Shown here one piece after another: positions 42,094-53,166 of a stretch of 64,000 nt of DNA. A model generated the notes under the pieces. That model was not told the origin of the DNA, searched no databases, and saw nothing but the letters and a program-made list of their open reading frames with translations. Origin of the DNA: Dyella caseinilytica (GTDB taxonomy: Bacteria > Pseudomonadota > Gammaproteobacteria > Xanthomonadales > Rhodanobacteraceae). The position numbers were made by a program, and so were the translations under genes. The stretch covers positions 62,001 to 126,000 of the forward strand of contig NZ_CP064030.1 in assembly GCF_016865235.1 (NCBI RefSeq), written 5' to 3'. How positions within the stretch are numbered: position 1 is the stretch's first letter; each line of letters starts with the position of its first letter.

Positions 42094-42726
42094 TTAATGC
42101 TGACGTTTGATCCAGCGTAGCAGTGGTGCCCAGTCCTGTTGGTGCCCGCGTACCTGCTCGGAGCCGTAATCAAAAATGCCCTTACCCAGCGAGGTCAGCA
42201 GCACGTAGGCCTGGGTGTCGCGCAACTGTGCCACGACCGGGAACGGTGCCTGCTCGGCCAGTTGCGCGATCGCTTCCTGGCTGGCGTGCGTCCAAGGCTT
42301 AAGGCGGTTGCCGATCAACGCCACGGGCAACTTGCCGCGCTTGATCCGGCTGATGCTGCGCAGATGCTGCACGAAGTTCAGGGTGGCATGCAGGTCGAAC
42401 GAAGAGGGCAGCACGGGCACCAGCAGCACGTCAGCCTTTTCCAGGTACGGTTCGAGTTCTTTCTCGTGCGAGCCGGCCGCGGTGTCGATCAGTACGCGAT
42501 CGGTGTCGTCGGGCAGTTTGTCCAGCGCCCTGCGACCCCCTTCGGTGGCCAGTACGCCGGGTACGTTATCCGGGCGAAGCGTGGCCCAGCGATAGCTGGA
42601 ACCCTGCGGATCGCCGTCGACGATCGCTGTGCGCTTGTTGTCCTGCGCCCAATGCGAAGCCAGCTGGGTAACCAGCGTGCTCTTGCCGCAACCGCCTTTG
42701 CTGCTTGCTACCAACACGGTAAGCAT
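42094..42726 (-). CDS. ParA/MinD-type ATPase (orphan)
   Basis: A 210-residue P-loop ATPase with the deviant Walker A KGGCGKSTLVTQLA, DGDPQGSS (the switch region) and VLIDTAAGSH (Walker B). It resembles ParA proteins that position cargo without a neighbouring ParB gene, such as plasmid-partition, chemotaxis-cluster or carboxysome-type ATPases. No parB, mipZ partner or replication gene is beside it, so its cargo is unknown. Confidence 0.9.
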   Translation of the reverse strand: MLTVLVASSKGGCGKSTLVTQLASHWAQDNKRTAIVDGDPQGSSYRWATLRPDNVPGVLATEGGRRALDKLPDDTDRVLIDTAAGSHEKELEPYLEKADVLLVPVLPSSFDLHATLNFVQHLRSISRIKRGKLPVALIGNRLKPWTHASQEAIAQLAEQAPFPVVAQLRDTQAYVLLTSLGKGIFDYGSEQVRGHQQDWAPLLRWIKRQH

Positions 42727-42778
42727 CGGTTACCCCTGATGGCGTGAGGTGGGGTCAAGGGTAGCTTTTGAGTCGTGA

Positions 42779-42852
42779 ATAGGGAATGGGGAATCGGGAA
42801 AGCGTGGCGCGATGTACTTTTCGCCTTTCTCTACTCCCGACTCCCTATCGCC
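42779..42852. repeat. Short repetitive GGGAATCGGGAA-type intergenic element
   Basis: AATAGGGAATGGGGAATCGGG is followed about 35 bases later by a complementary-type ACTCCCGACTCCC. A related GATCGGGAATCGAGAATCAGG begins at 44,236. Similar simple G/A-rich spacers recur in Xanthomonad intergenic regions; meaning unknown. Confidence 0.5.
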
Positions 42853-42857
42853 GGCTA

Positions 42858-43880
42858 TCAATGCGGCTGCCAATCCGCCGGTGCGTCGGTGGGGATGCCG
42901 TCGTCATGCAGTGCGGCCAGCACCAGGCTCATCTGGGTGCCGCCGCTGCGGGCCAGGGACAACAGGTGCTGCGATTGCGCCTTGTCGTTCTGCGCGCGCA
43001 AAGACAGGGCGGCGAAGTTCTGTACCTGCCAGATCAGGTTGCGGCGGGCGTTCTTGGCATCTTGCTGCTGGGCCGGATCGGCGTTGAGCACTTCCCGCAG
43101 GTGCAAGCCCAGTGAGCGGGCCAGCGGACTGGAACCCCACTCGAGCAATTTGCCCAGCTTCAGGCAGTCGTCCTTGATCGAATCGTCCTTGGGTGCGTTG
43201 GCCTCGCAGTACTGGGCGGTATCACGCAGCGCCGGCTGCGGCATGGCGGCAGCAGTGCCGAACACGATCAGTGCCTGCACACCTTCCGCGCCAGCGGCGG
43301 AGTTCGGGTCCAAGGTGGCGGCTGGCGGCGGCAGGGTGCTGACCGTACCGGCCAGCGCCTGCAGGCCGACACCGCTGTAGTCGTCGTACAGCTTGGCGGC
43401 GGCGGCCTTGGCCAGATCCTGGCGCGCGTCATCCTTCTTGGACGTATTGGCGTCCTGGCTCAGCTTGAGCAGCCAGACTGCTGCGTTGTCCGGCGCTTGC
43501 TGCACCAGTTGCGCCAGGGCATTGCTGTTGGGGCAATCGCCTTGGGTTTGTGGATTGCAATCGGCCAGGCGTGCCCAGGTCACCGCGGGGCCGGCGCCGT
43601 CGGCATGCGAGGCGCGGTCGATCAGGGCGTGGAAACTGACAATCTTGGCCTGGCTCGGCAGCGGTCGCGCCAGCAGGGCAGCGGAAAGCAAGCGCAAGGG
43701 ATCGGCGCTGGGTGCCAGCACGCTGACCAGGTCGCTCTGGAACGAGAGCAAGGCCTTGTTGCGGGCCTCCGCGGCGTTGACGGCACTGGGTGCGGCCTTG
43801 GCCTGTGGTTGGGCCAGGACGGTGGTCGATGCGCCAAGCAGGCAGGCGAGAGTGAGGGCAAGAGGGCGCCATCCACGCAT
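42858..43880 (-). CDS. Hypothetical secreted protein, Ala/Leu-rich
   Basis: A 340-residue protein with a signal peptide (LALTLACLLGASTTVLA). The rest is Ala-, Leu- and Gln-rich helix, with a pattern of LLSLARSGGTQMSLVLAALHDDG near the end and four Cys (DCNPQTQGDC, YCEANAPKDDSIKDDC) that could pair after export. I do not recognise a family; helical-repeat scaffold proteins look similar. The start at 43880 has GGAG 11 bases ahead. Confidence 0.65.
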   Translation of the reverse strand: MRGWRPLALTLACLLGASTTVLAQPQAKAAPSAVNAAEARNKALLSFQSDLVSVLAPSADPLRLLSAALLARPLPSQAKIVSFHALIDRASHADGAGPAVTWARLADCNPQTQGDCPNSNALAQLVQQAPDNAAVWLLKLSQDANTSKKDDARQDLAKAAAAKLYDDYSGVGLQALAGTVSTLPPPAATLDPNSAAGAEGVQALIVFGTAAAMPQPALRDTAQYCEANAPKDDSIKDDCLKLGKLLEWGSSPLARSLGLHLREVLNADPAQQQDAKNARRNLIWQVQNFAALSLRAQNDKAQSQHLLSLARSGGTQMSLVLAALHDDGIPTDAPADWQPH

Positions 43881-44037
43881 GGGTAAAGTGCTCCGTCGTT
43901 CATAAAAGACGGCAGCATAACCGGCCCGGATTGAGGATGTTCTGAACAACTGCCGCCAGATTGTCCCTTTCATGGCTGGCTGGGTGCCTGCTCTTGCTAG
44001 GATGCCCGCTTGCCGTTGGGGTACGCAGGAGAATGCT

Positions 44038-44235
44038 GTGGAGTCGTTTTCGATGTTGGCCGAAGGGCATGCCCCATGGTTTGTGGGGTGGGGCACGTTG
44101 GCCTTGATCAATGCCGGTTTGGCGCAGGGCAAGAACCGAAGCGGTTTGCTGTGGTTCGTGTTGTCCCTGCTGTTTGGTCCGTTCGCCACCCTGGTACTGG
44201 TGCTGTTGCCAAAGGTGCGCGACCGGATTTTCTAG
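44038..44235 (+). CDS. Small membrane protein
   Basis: A 65-residue protein with two hydrophobic segments (WFVGWGTLALINAGL and LLWFVLSLLFGPFATLVLVLLP) joined by a basic QGKNRSG loop, then a short charged tail. I propose a GTG start at 44038 because AGGAG lies eight bases upstream, whereas the longer frame lacks a ribosome site. Unknown function. Confidence 0.65.
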   Translation: MESFSMLAEGHAPWFVGWGTLALINAGLAQGKNRSGLLWFVLSLLFGPFATLVLVLLPKVRDRIF

Positions 44236-44265
44236 ATCGGGAATCGAGAATCAGGAATGGCTAAG

Positions 44266-44294
44266 AGCAGAAGCGCTGCTGCGCTTCTGCTTTT
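44266..44294. terminator. Terminator hairpin between convergent genes
   Basis: AGCAGAAGCG (44266-44275) pairs with CGCTTCTGCT (44282-44291) and is followed by TTTT. The stem is usable on both strands. It separates the small membrane gene from speE. Confidence 0.85.
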
Positions 44295-44329
44295 GCGGTG
44301 CCTGATTCTTTCATCCCGATGTTCGGCGC

Positions 44330-45184
44330 TTATTGTTCGCCCAGCGCTTCGCGCATGAATTCGGGCAGCGCCAGCGCGCCCTTGTGCACGTCGGCGTTGT
44401 AGTAACGCGTGGTGAAGTTCTTGCTGAGCGCACCGCGTTCGCGGAAGCCGGCCAAGTCGCCGCCTTTGCGCGCCATGGTGCAGCTCCACCAGCCGGTGGG
44501 GTAGCACGGCTGTGGGAAGGGCAAGGTTTTCACTGCGTTGAAGCCGGCGGTACGCATGGCGGCGCGCATCGACTTGATCAGCTCAAGGTGAGCGATCGGC
44601 GATTCGCTCTGCTGCACCAGGATGCCGCCGTGACGCAGCGCCTTGTGGCAGCTTGCGTAGAAGGCTGCATTGAACAGGCCTTCGGCCGGACCGACCGGAT
44701 CGGTCGAGTCGACGATGATCAGGTCCAGCGATTCCGGCTCGGCCTCGGCCATGTACTTGATGCCGTCGATGAACAGCAATTCGGCGCGCGGATCGTTGTT
44801 CGATTCGCACAGCTCCGGGAAATACTGCTCGGCCAGACGCGTCACGCGCTCATCGATTTCCACCTGCACGGCGTGCTCGACTTCCTCATGTTTGAGCACT
44901 TCGCGCAGCGTGCCGCAGTCACCGCCGCCGATGATCACCACGCGCTTGGCGCGCGCATGCGTGAACAGCGCCGGGTGAGTCATCATCTCGTGGTAGAGAA
45001 AATTGTCGCGGCTGGTCAGCATCACGCAGCCGTCGATCACCATCAGGTTGCCCCAGTCGGTGGTCTGATAGATCTCGATGGTCTGGAACGGCGTTTTCTC
45101 CGCATGAAGCGGCTTCTCCAAGCGATAACCGATGGAGGAACCGGAAGCCTGATGTGCTTCGGTGAACCAGCTGGGCTGCGACAT
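44330..45184 (-). CDS. speE: Spermidine synthase SpeE
   Basis: A 284-residue aminopropyltransferase that makes spermidine from putrescine and decarboxylated SAM. Motifs: YQTTDWGNLMVIDGCVMLTSRDNFLYHEMM, IIGGGDCGTLREVLKH for the nucleotide site, DGIKYMAE and IIVDSTDPVGPAEGLF for the catalytic Asp. It is divergent from speA across 269 bases, placing two polyamine steps together. Start at 45184 is the usual MSQPSWFTE. Confidence 0.95.
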   Translation of the reverse strand: MSQPSWFTEAHQASGSSIGYRLEKPLHAEKTPFQTIEIYQTTDWGNLMVIDGCVMLTSRDNFLYHEMMTHPALFTHARAKRVVIIGGGDCGTLREVLKHEEVEHAVQVEIDERVTRLAEQYFPELCESNNDPRAELLFIDGIKYMAEAEPESLDLIIVDSTDPVGPAEGLFNAAFYASCHKALRHGGILVQQSESPIAHLELIKSMRAAMRTAGFNAVKTLPFPQPCYPTGWWSCTMARKGGDLAGFRERGALSKNFTTRYYNADVHKGALALPEFMREALGEQ

Positions 45185-45453
45185 GACGGGGAGATCCTGC
45201 AAATCGTAGTTAAAGAGACGTGATTGTAGCGGCAACCGCAGGCGGCGTCCCGGCGGAGCTGACCTCAAATTGTCGCCGTACCCCATTACAATAGGAATTC
45301 GGGCTGTCACCTCGGACGGCCCGCCAAGCCCTTCCGGCCCCGCGGCGTGCGAGGCTTCCGGCCGGTGGACTTAGCGTTCGTCAAGGCTCGCCGCTGCGAC
45401 GATGTCATCCCCTGGGCCTGTCTAGCGGCCCACCAAAGAGGAGATACCGTCAC

Positions 45454-47343
<1,890 letters not shown>

Positions 47344-47354
47344 CGACATGGCCC

Positions 47355-47382
47355 GGGTGCTTCGAAAGTTTTCGAGGCACCC
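47355..47382. terminator. Hairpin after speA
   Basis: GGGTGCTTCGAAA pairs with TTTTCGAGGCACCC-type sequence (one wobble) around a 4-base loop. It lies 12 bases after the speA stop. A weak A/T composition follows, but no T-run. Confidence 0.65.
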
Positions 47383-47440
47383 TCGCCACCCACCAATGTG
47401 CTGCCCAACATTCCCTTTCCCCCATCCGAAGGAGTGGCAC

Positions 47441-48226
47441 ATGGCAAGTCTCGACGGCAAAGTTGCATTGATCACGGGCGCAGCAAGCGGCCTGGGCAAG
47501 GCAATCGCTGAGCTTTATGCGAAGAATGGTGCGGCCGTGGCAATCGCCGACATCAACCAGCAGGCGGCGGATGCTGCTGCGGCAGAGATCAAGGCAGCCG
47601 GCGGCAAGGCCATCGGCATCGAAATGGATGTCACCGACGAAGCGGCGGTGAACGCCGGTACGGATAAGACGGTCGAGGCTTTCGGCAGTCTCGACGTTCT
47701 GATTTCCAACGCGGGTGTGCAGATCATCAATCCGATCGACCAGTTTTCGTTTGCGGATTGGAAAAAGATGTTGGCGATCCATCTGGATGGTGGCTTCCTC
47801 ACCACCAAGGCCGCGCTCAAGCACATGTACAAAGACAACCGTGGTGGCACGGTGATCTACATGGGTTCGGTGCATTCGCACGAAGCCTCCAAGCTGAAGT
47901 CCGCCTATGTCACCGCCAAGCACGGCTTGCTGGGTCTGGCGCGTACGCTGGCGAAGGAAGGCGCGCCGCATAACGTGCGCTCCCATGTGATCTGTCCTGG
48001 TTTCGTGCGCACGCCGCTGGTGGAAAAGCAGATTCCTGAGCAGGCCAAGGAACTGGGTATCAGCGAAGCGGACGTGATCAAGAACGTGATGCTGAAGGAC
48101 ACCGTGGACGGCGTGTTCACCACCGTCGATGACATCGCGCAGACGGCGCTGTTCCTGGCGGCATTCCCGAGTGCGGCACTGACCGGCCAGAGTTTCGTGG
48201 TCAGCCACGGTTGGTACATGCAATAA
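47441..48226 (+). CDS. 3-hydroxybutyrate dehydrogenase-like SDR
   Basis: A 261-residue NAD-dependent SDR. GAASGLGKAIAELYAKNGAAVAIADINQQ (cofactor loop; Asp suggests NAD), SNAGVQI, the catalytic Ser in YMGSVHSHEASKLKSAY and YVTAKHG as YxxxK. Residues PGFVRTPLVEKQIPEQAKELGISE are a strong signature of D-3-hydroxybutyrate dehydrogenase. Together with the two next genes it may channel 3-hydroxybutyrate to acetone or acetyl-CoA. Confidence 0.93.
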   Translation: MASLDGKVALITGAASGLGKAIAELYAKNGAAVAIADINQQAADAAAAEIKAAGGKAIGIEMDVTDEAAVNAGTDKTVEAFGSLDVLISNAGVQIINPIDQFSFADWKKMLAIHLDGGFLTTKAALKHMYKDNRGGTVIYMGSVHSHEASKLKSAYVTAKHGLLGLARTLAKEGAPHNVRSHVICPGFVRTPLVEKQIPEQAKELGISEADVIKNVMLKDTVDGVFTTVDDIAQTALFLAAFPSAALTGQSFVVSHGWYMQ

Positions 48227-48279
48227 GGGTTCGCTTTGCCCCTCTGGAGCAGCCTCGTTCTTGCGTTGCCCTTTTTTGC

Positions 48280-48360
48280 CGTCATTCCCGCGAAGGCGGG
48301 AATCCATTTTGCTCTGATGCAAAAAGGCGAAGATGGATTTCCGCTTTCGCGGGAATGACG
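48280..48360. repeat. REP-like inverted-repeat element, copy C
   Basis: Arms 48280-48307 and 48333-48360 (each beginning GTCATTCCCGCGAAGGCGGGAAT, the second with two changes) with a 25-base loop. It lies in the 190 bases between the dehydrogenase and acetoacetate decarboxylase genes. Confidence 0.9.
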
Positions 48361-48416
48361 GCGAGGAACGGTGGGCACGGCTGTCCGGGGCAGTATCTTC
48401 AGACAAGGAAATTCAA

Positions 48417-49166
48417 ATGAAAATCGCCGACGTCAAAGCCAATGCCTTCGCCATGCCGTTGACCAGTCCTGCGTTCCCGAAGGGACCGTACCGCTTCGTC
48501 AACCGCGAATTCCTGGTCATTACTTATCGCACCGATATGGACGCGCTGCGCGCCATGGTGCCGGAGCCGCTCGAAGTCACCGATCCGATCGTGAAATACG
48601 AGTTCATCCGCATGCCCGACTCCACCGGCTTCGGTGACTACACCGAATCGGGGCAGGTCATTCCGGTCAGTTTCCGCGGTGAGAAGGGCGGCTATGTGCA
48701 TGCCATGTATCTCAACGACCATCCGCCGATTGCTGGCGGTCGTGAATTGTGGGGTTTCCCGAAGAAGCTCGCCACGCCGGTACTGGACACGGAAATCGAT
48801 ACGCTGGTGGGCACGCTGGATTACGGCAAGGTGCGCGTCGCCAAAGCCACCATGGGCTTCAAGCATGCCGAGGCCGATCACAAAGCTATCTTGGCGGGTT
48901 TGGCCGCGCCAAGCTTCCTGTTGAAGATCATTCCGCACGTGGACGGCACGCCGCGCATTTGCGAACTGGTGCGCTACTTCACCACCAACGTCACCTTGAA
49001 GGGTGCATGGACCGGACCGGCGTCGCTGGAACTGCATCCGCATGCGCTGGCGCCGGTGGCAGATCTGCCCGTGCTGAAGGTGGAATCGGCCGCGCATTAC
49101 ATCACCGATCTCACGCTCGACCTGGGGACGGTGGTTTACGATTATCTCGACGAAAAGAACGCTTAG
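48417..49166 (+). CDS. adc: Acetoacetate decarboxylase
   Basis: A 249-residue enzyme that converts acetoacetate to acetone and carbon dioxide. GGRELWGFPKKLATP is the signature around the Schiff-base-forming Lys (the second of the KK pair by family alignment), with a nearby Glu in VKYEFIRMPDSTGFGDYTESGQVIPV. The ATG at 48417 follows ACAAGGAAATTCAA. Paired with the dehydrogenase upstream and a patatin-like lipase downstream (10-base gap). Confidence 0.93.
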   Translation: MKIADVKANAFAMPLTSPAFPKGPYRFVNREFLVITYRTDMDALRAMVPEPLEVTDPIVKYEFIRMPDSTGFGDYTESGQVIPVSFRGEKGGYVHAMYLNDHPPIAGGRELWGFPKKLATPVLDTEIDTLVGTLDYGKVRVAKATMGFKHAEADHKAILAGLAAPSFLLKIIPHVDGTPRICELVRYFTTNVTLKGAWTGPASLELHPHALAPVADLPVLKVESAAHYITDLTLDLGTVVYDYLDEKNA

Positions 49167-49176
49167 GAGTCGACGC

Positions 49177-50358
49177 ATGGCCGCGCAAAAAACGCCGTCA
49201 GCCAAGACCGCGACGAAGCATCCCGTGCAGGATGCGTACAAGGTCACCGCCCTGGTTCTGCAGGGTGGTGGTGCATTGGGTGCTTACCAGGCGGGCGTCT
49301 ATCAGGCGCTCGATGAGGCGGGTTTGCATCCGAACTGGATTGCCGGCATTTCGATCGGTGCGTTGAACGCTGCCATCATCGCCGGTAATCCGCCGGAGCA
49401 GCGGGTCGAAAAGCTGACCGAATTCTGGGAGACGATCTGCAAATCGGCGCTATGGCCGAATCGGCCAGCGTTCCCCTGGTCGGAAAATTTCGCGTTTCCG
49501 CAGATCTTCCGTGATGGCGTCAACGCGCTGGCAGCATGGCGAGCGTTGACCGAAGGCCAGTCAGGTTTCTTCCAGCCGCGCGTGCCGCCACCGTTGCTGC
49601 AGTGGCACGGCAATCCCGGTACGGCGAGTTGGTACGACACCGCGCCGCTGCGTGAAACGCTGGAACGCCTGGCTGATTTCGATCGCATCAATCATCCGAG
49701 CTGCTTGCGCGTGTCGGTAGGTGCGGTGAATGTGCGCACCGGCAACTTCGCTTATTTCGACAATCGTCATGAAAAACTTCGGCCGGAACACTTCATGGCG
49801 TCGGGCGCATTGCCGCCCGGTTTTCCGGCGGTGGAAATCGATGGCGAGTATTACTGGGATGGCGGCATGGTTTCCAACACGCCGCTATACAAGGTGCTTA
49901 CCGAGCGGCCGCATCACGATTCGCTGATCTTTCAGGTGGATTTGTGGAGCGCATCAGGCGCTTTGCCACGTGACATGGGCAGTGTGGCCGAGCGCTCGAA
50001 GGACATCCAGTTCTCCAGCCGCACGCGTCTGATCACCGAATACATGCATCAGAGCCGCGAACAGCAACGGCTATTGCACGAGTTGATGGAGCTGGTGCCG
50101 GAAGCCAAACGCACGGATCCAGCTTTTCGTCGTGCAGAGCGGTATGCGAACGGTGCACTGACCAACCTCATCCACCTGATCTATCGCGACAAGCCCTATG
50201 AAGGGCATTACAAGGATTACGAGTTCAGCGCCGCCACCATGCATGAGCACTGGCAAAGTGGTCTGACTGATATGCGGCACACGCTAACGCAACCGCATTG
50301 GCTTGATCCACCGAAGGCAGATAATCCGTTCGTGACACACGATGTGCATCGCAGCTGA
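49177..50358 (+). CDS. Patatin-like phospholipase family protein
   Basis: A 393-residue hydrolase. QGGGALGAYQAGVYQALDEAG forms the oxyanion hole, GISIGALNAAIIAG holds the nucleophilic Ser in GxSxG, and the Asp is in YYWDGGMVSNTP. This Ser/Asp dyad is the patatin signature. A DUF3734-like C-terminal region of about 110 residues follows (SSRTRLITEYMHQSRE). Members of this group lie near 3-hydroxybutyrate genes and are considered lipases or PHB-related, unproven. Confidence 0.92.
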   Translation: MAAQKTPSAKTATKHPVQDAYKVTALVLQGGGALGAYQAGVYQALDEAGLHPNWIAGISIGALNAAIIAGNPPEQRVEKLTEFWETICKSALWPNRPAFPWSENFAFPQIFRDGVNALAAWRALTEGQSGFFQPRVPPPLLQWHGNPGTASWYDTAPLRETLERLADFDRINHPSCLRVSVGAVNVRTGNFAYFDNRHEKLRPEHFMASGALPPGFPAVEIDGEYYWDGGMVSNTPLYKVLTERPHHDSLIFQVDLWSASGALPRDMGSVAERSKDIQFSSRTRLITEYMHQSREQQRLLHELMELVPEAKRTDPAFRRAERYANGALTNLIHLIYRDKPYEGHYKDYEFSAATMHEHWQSGLTDMRHTLTQPHWLDPPKADNPFVTHDVHRS

Positions 50359-50384
50359 GTGCTGCGGCGAGGAAGCGAGACGAC

Positions 50385-51737
50385 ATGCAAGATAACAGGG
50401 GTGAGCCGGCCGCAGCCGTGGAGCGGTTCTTCGGTGTCCGCGCGGCCGGTTCCCATGTCCGCGTGGAGGTGCTGGCTGGCATCACCACCTTCCTGACCGC
50501 GATGTACATCATCGTGGTCAACCCGGCTGTACTCGCACAGGGTGGCGTCCCGTTCTCCGCCGCACTGACAGCCACTGTGCTGGTGAGTTTCTTCGGCAGT
50601 TGTGCGATGGGCTTGTATGCGCGCAACCCTGTGTTGGTGGCGCCGGGCATGGGCATGAACGCGTTATTTGCCTTCGTGATGGTGCATGGTGGCGGCATGC
50701 CCTGGCAGACGGCGCTGGGTTGTGTGTTCTGGTCGGGCGTGATCTTCGCGTTGCTGGCATTGCTCAACGTGCGCAAGCTGGTGGTGGATGCCATCCCGGA
50801 AAATCTGCGCCATGCCGTTTCCTGCGGCATTGGGCTGTTCATCACCTTGATCGGCCTGGTCAACGCCAAGTTCATCGTCGGTGATCCGGTGACATTGGTG
50901 CATTCGGCCAAGCTCAATCCGGTGTTGCTGACTTTCCTGGCCGGGCTGGCGCTGACCGTTTTCCTGGTTGCCCGGCGCGTCAAGGGTGCACTGATGATCG
51001 GCATTGTGCTGACCACGGTACTGGCGATACCCATTGGACGCTGGTGGGGCGATGGTAGTGCCTACGGTGCGACGGCAACGTTGGTGAATTGGCAGGGCTT
51101 CGTCGCGCGGCCGGACTTTTCAGCCATCGGCCAGCTCGATCTGCTTGGTTCGCTGAAGCTGGCGTACTGGCCCTTTATCTTCGTCATGCTGTTCACGTCA
51201 TTTTTCGACGCCCTGTCCACCTTCATGGCGGTGTCGGACGTGGGAAATCTGGTGGATGAGCACGGCGATCCGCGCAACATCCGTCAGTCGATGATGGTCG
51301 ATGCGTTTTCGGCGCTGGTGTCGGCGCCGCTCGGTACCAGCCCGGCGAATGCGTTCATCGAATCGGCCGCCGGTATCTCGCAGGGCGGACGTACCGGATT
51401 GGTGGCGGTGGTGGCGGGGCTGTGCTTCCTCCCGTTCCTGTTCCTGTCGCCGCTGCTTTCGCTGGTGCCGGCCATTGCGACGGCACCTGCCTTGATCCTG
51501 GTCGGCGTGTTCATGATCGAGTCGATCACCCGCATTGAGTGGCATCGGTTCGACGAGGCCGTACCGGCGTTCGTGGCGATGATCCTGATCCCGCTGACCT
51601 ATTCGATCACCGATGGCGTGGCATACGGATTTCTTGCGTATGCGCTGCTCAAGCTTGCGACCGGGCGTGCGCGCGAAGTAAAGCCGGCGATGTGGGTGAT
51701 CGTGGCGCTGGCCATCGTGTTGCTGGCGCACCTTTGA
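50385..51737 (+). CDS. NCS2 purine permease, AzgA-like
   Basis: A 450-residue inner-membrane transporter of about 12 to 14 helices. PVLVAPGMGMNALFAF carries the pattern of AzgA-type adenine/guanine/hypoxanthine carriers; SFFDALSTFMAVSDVGNLVD and LGTSPANAFIESAAGISQGGRTGL complete the family signature. It follows the patatin gene by 26 bases, and with no purine catabolism genes near, substrate specificity is inferred from family only. Confidence 0.92.
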   Translation: MQDNRGEPAAAVERFFGVRAAGSHVRVEVLAGITTFLTAMYIIVVNPAVLAQGGVPFSAALTATVLVSFFGSCAMGLYARNPVLVAPGMGMNALFAFVMVHGGGMPWQTALGCVFWSGVIFALLALLNVRKLVVDAIPENLRHAVSCGIGLFITLIGLVNAKFIVGDPVTLVHSAKLNPVLLTFLAGLALTVFLVARRVKGALMIGIVLTTVLAIPIGRWWGDGSAYGATATLVNWQGFVARPDFSAIGQLDLLGSLKLAYWPFIFVMLFTSFFDALSTFMAVSDVGNLVDEHGDPRNIRQSMMVDAFSALVSAPLGTSPANAFIESAAGISQGGRTGLVAVVAGLCFLPFLFLSPLLSLVPAIATAPALILVGVFMIESITRIEWHRFDEAVPAFVAMILIPLTYSITDGVAYGFLAYALLKLATGRAREVKPAMWVIVALAIVLLAHL

Positions 51738-51841
51738 TGCGCGCTTGCCTTCCGGTGTGCAGCGCCTGGACTCGGGCCATGCGCCATACTTGGCAATAAG
51801 CACGCTCTAATTGGTACAACCGAATTACTGAAGGAAAACGC

Positions 51842-52705
51842 ATGACCCTCAAGGCAGCATTTATCGGCCTCGGCGCCATGGGTGCGCCCATGGCAGGACA
51901 TCTGAAGCAGCGGGGATTGCTGCATGCCGTGGCCAACCGCTCGCACGACAAGGCTGTTGCTCTGGCGAGCGAGCTTGGTGTTGAGGCACCCGGCAGTTTG
52001 GCGGAGCTCGCGCCGCAGTGCGATGTGATCGCGCTGTGTGTGACGGCGGATGCCGATGTCATCAACACGGTCGAGGCGCTCGCGCCGCATCTAAAACCCG
52101 GCACCATTGTGATTGATCACTCTACCGTCGCACCCAATACGGCCAAACAGGCGGCGGCACGCTTGCAAGCCGTCGGCGCGCATTTCCTCGATGCGCCCGT
52201 ATCCGGCGGCGTGGAAGGTGCGAAAAACGGCAAGCTTTCCGTCATGGTTGGTGGCGACGCGGCAGTGCTGGAACGCGCGCGCCCGGTACTGGAAGCCTAT
52301 GCCTTGCGCATCACCCATCTTGGCGATGTCGGCGCAGGGCAAGCGACCAAGGCAGTGAACCAGGTGCTGGTGGCGGGTATCGCGCAGGCGGTGTGTGAAG
52401 GGCTGGCGCTGGGTGAAGCGCTCGGTCTCGATCCGGAACGCTTGATCCCGACGCTGGGCGCGGGCGCGGCGGGCAACTGGTTTCTCGAAAAGCGCGGCGC
52501 CACCATGCTGAAGAACGAATTCGGGGTGGGCTTCAAGCTTGCCTTGCTGCATAAGGATCTGGGCATCGTGCGTGGCATTGCTGAAAAGGCTGGCACCTCG
52601 CGCGAAGTTATCGAGCGCTCGCTCGCTGATTACGCGGAGCTGATGAAGCAGGGGCACGGTGATGACGACATCTCCGGTTTGATCCGCCTCAAGCGTCGTC
52701 ATTGA
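51842..52705 (+). CDS. NAD(P)-dependent oxidoreductase, 3-hydroxyisobutyrate/tartronate semialdehyde reductase family
   Basis: A 287-residue beta-hydroxyacid dehydrogenase. GLGAMGAPMAGHLKQRG is the cofactor loop, DAPVSGGVEGAKNGKLSVMVGG the substrate-binding motif and GQATKAVNQVLVAG holds the catalytic Lys. The family includes GarR/GlxR and 3-hydroxyisobutyrate dehydrogenase; with no pathway gene beside it, the substrate is not fixed. TGAAGGAAAACGC precedes the ATG. Confidence 0.92.
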   Translation: MTLKAAFIGLGAMGAPMAGHLKQRGLLHAVANRSHDKAVALASELGVEAPGSLAELAPQCDVIALCVTADADVINTVEALAPHLKPGTIVIDHSTVAPNTAKQAAARLQAVGAHFLDAPVSGGVEGAKNGKLSVMVGGDAAVLERARPVLEAYALRITHLGDVGAGQATKAVNQVLVAGIAQAVCEGLALGEALGLDPERLIPTLGAGAAGNWFLEKRGATMLKNEFGVGFKLALLHKDLGIVRGIAEKAGTSREVIERSLADYAELMKQGHGDDDISGLIRLKRRH

Positions 52706-52839
52706 TTCACGGAATGCTCACTTGTTGAGGACTATGCAGGCGCTTGCCGGACGAGGCATGGTTCGGCAGCACCTGGCTTGGCAGCTGATACAGCCAGGAG
52801 ACGAAGCCCGGTACTACTCATGTAGTGAGGAGGGTATTC

Positions 52840-53154
52840 ATGAATATCGTCAGCCTGATCATCCAGCTCGTTTCCGGTGCCATCGGTGGCAATGTCGCCG
52901 GCGCGGCGATTAAGAGCTATAGCCTCGGCACATTGGGCAATTCCATCGCGGGGATTCTTGGTGGCGCCATCGGCGGACACATTTTGAGTGCCGTGCTGGG
53001 CGCAGGAAACGGTGCGGCGGCGGCTGGTGCAGCCAGCGCAAGCATGGATCCGTCATCGATTCTGAGCAATGTCGCAGGTGGCGGCGTGGGTGGCGCCATC
53101 CTGATGATCATTGTGGGCTTGATCCGATCCAAGCTCGGCAAATCGGGCAACTGA
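52840..53154 (+). CDS. Small Gly/Ala-rich membrane protein
   Basis: A 104-residue hydrophobic protein: two or three Gly-rich membrane-like stretches (VSLIIQLVSGAIGGNVAG, GILGGAIGGHILSAVLGAGNG, GGGVGGAILMIIVGLI) and a short basic end (RSKLGKSGN). GGAGGG lies six bases before the ATG. It resembles small DUF-type inner-membrane proteins of Proteobacteria; function unknown. Confidence 0.72.
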   Translation: MNIVSLIIQLVSGAIGGNVAGAAIKSYSLGTLGNSIAGILGGAIGGHILSAVLGAGNGAAAAGAASASMDPSSILSNVAGGGVGGAILMIIVGLIRSKLGKSGN

Positions 53155-53166
53155 AACGCAAAACAG

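Noticed and set aside
45185..45453. Possible riboswitch or attenuator in the speE/speA gap
   Set aside because: Several GC-rich hairpins can be drawn, but none matches a known polyamine-responsive class or has a clear leader peptide; I could not assign promoter boxes with proper spacing.
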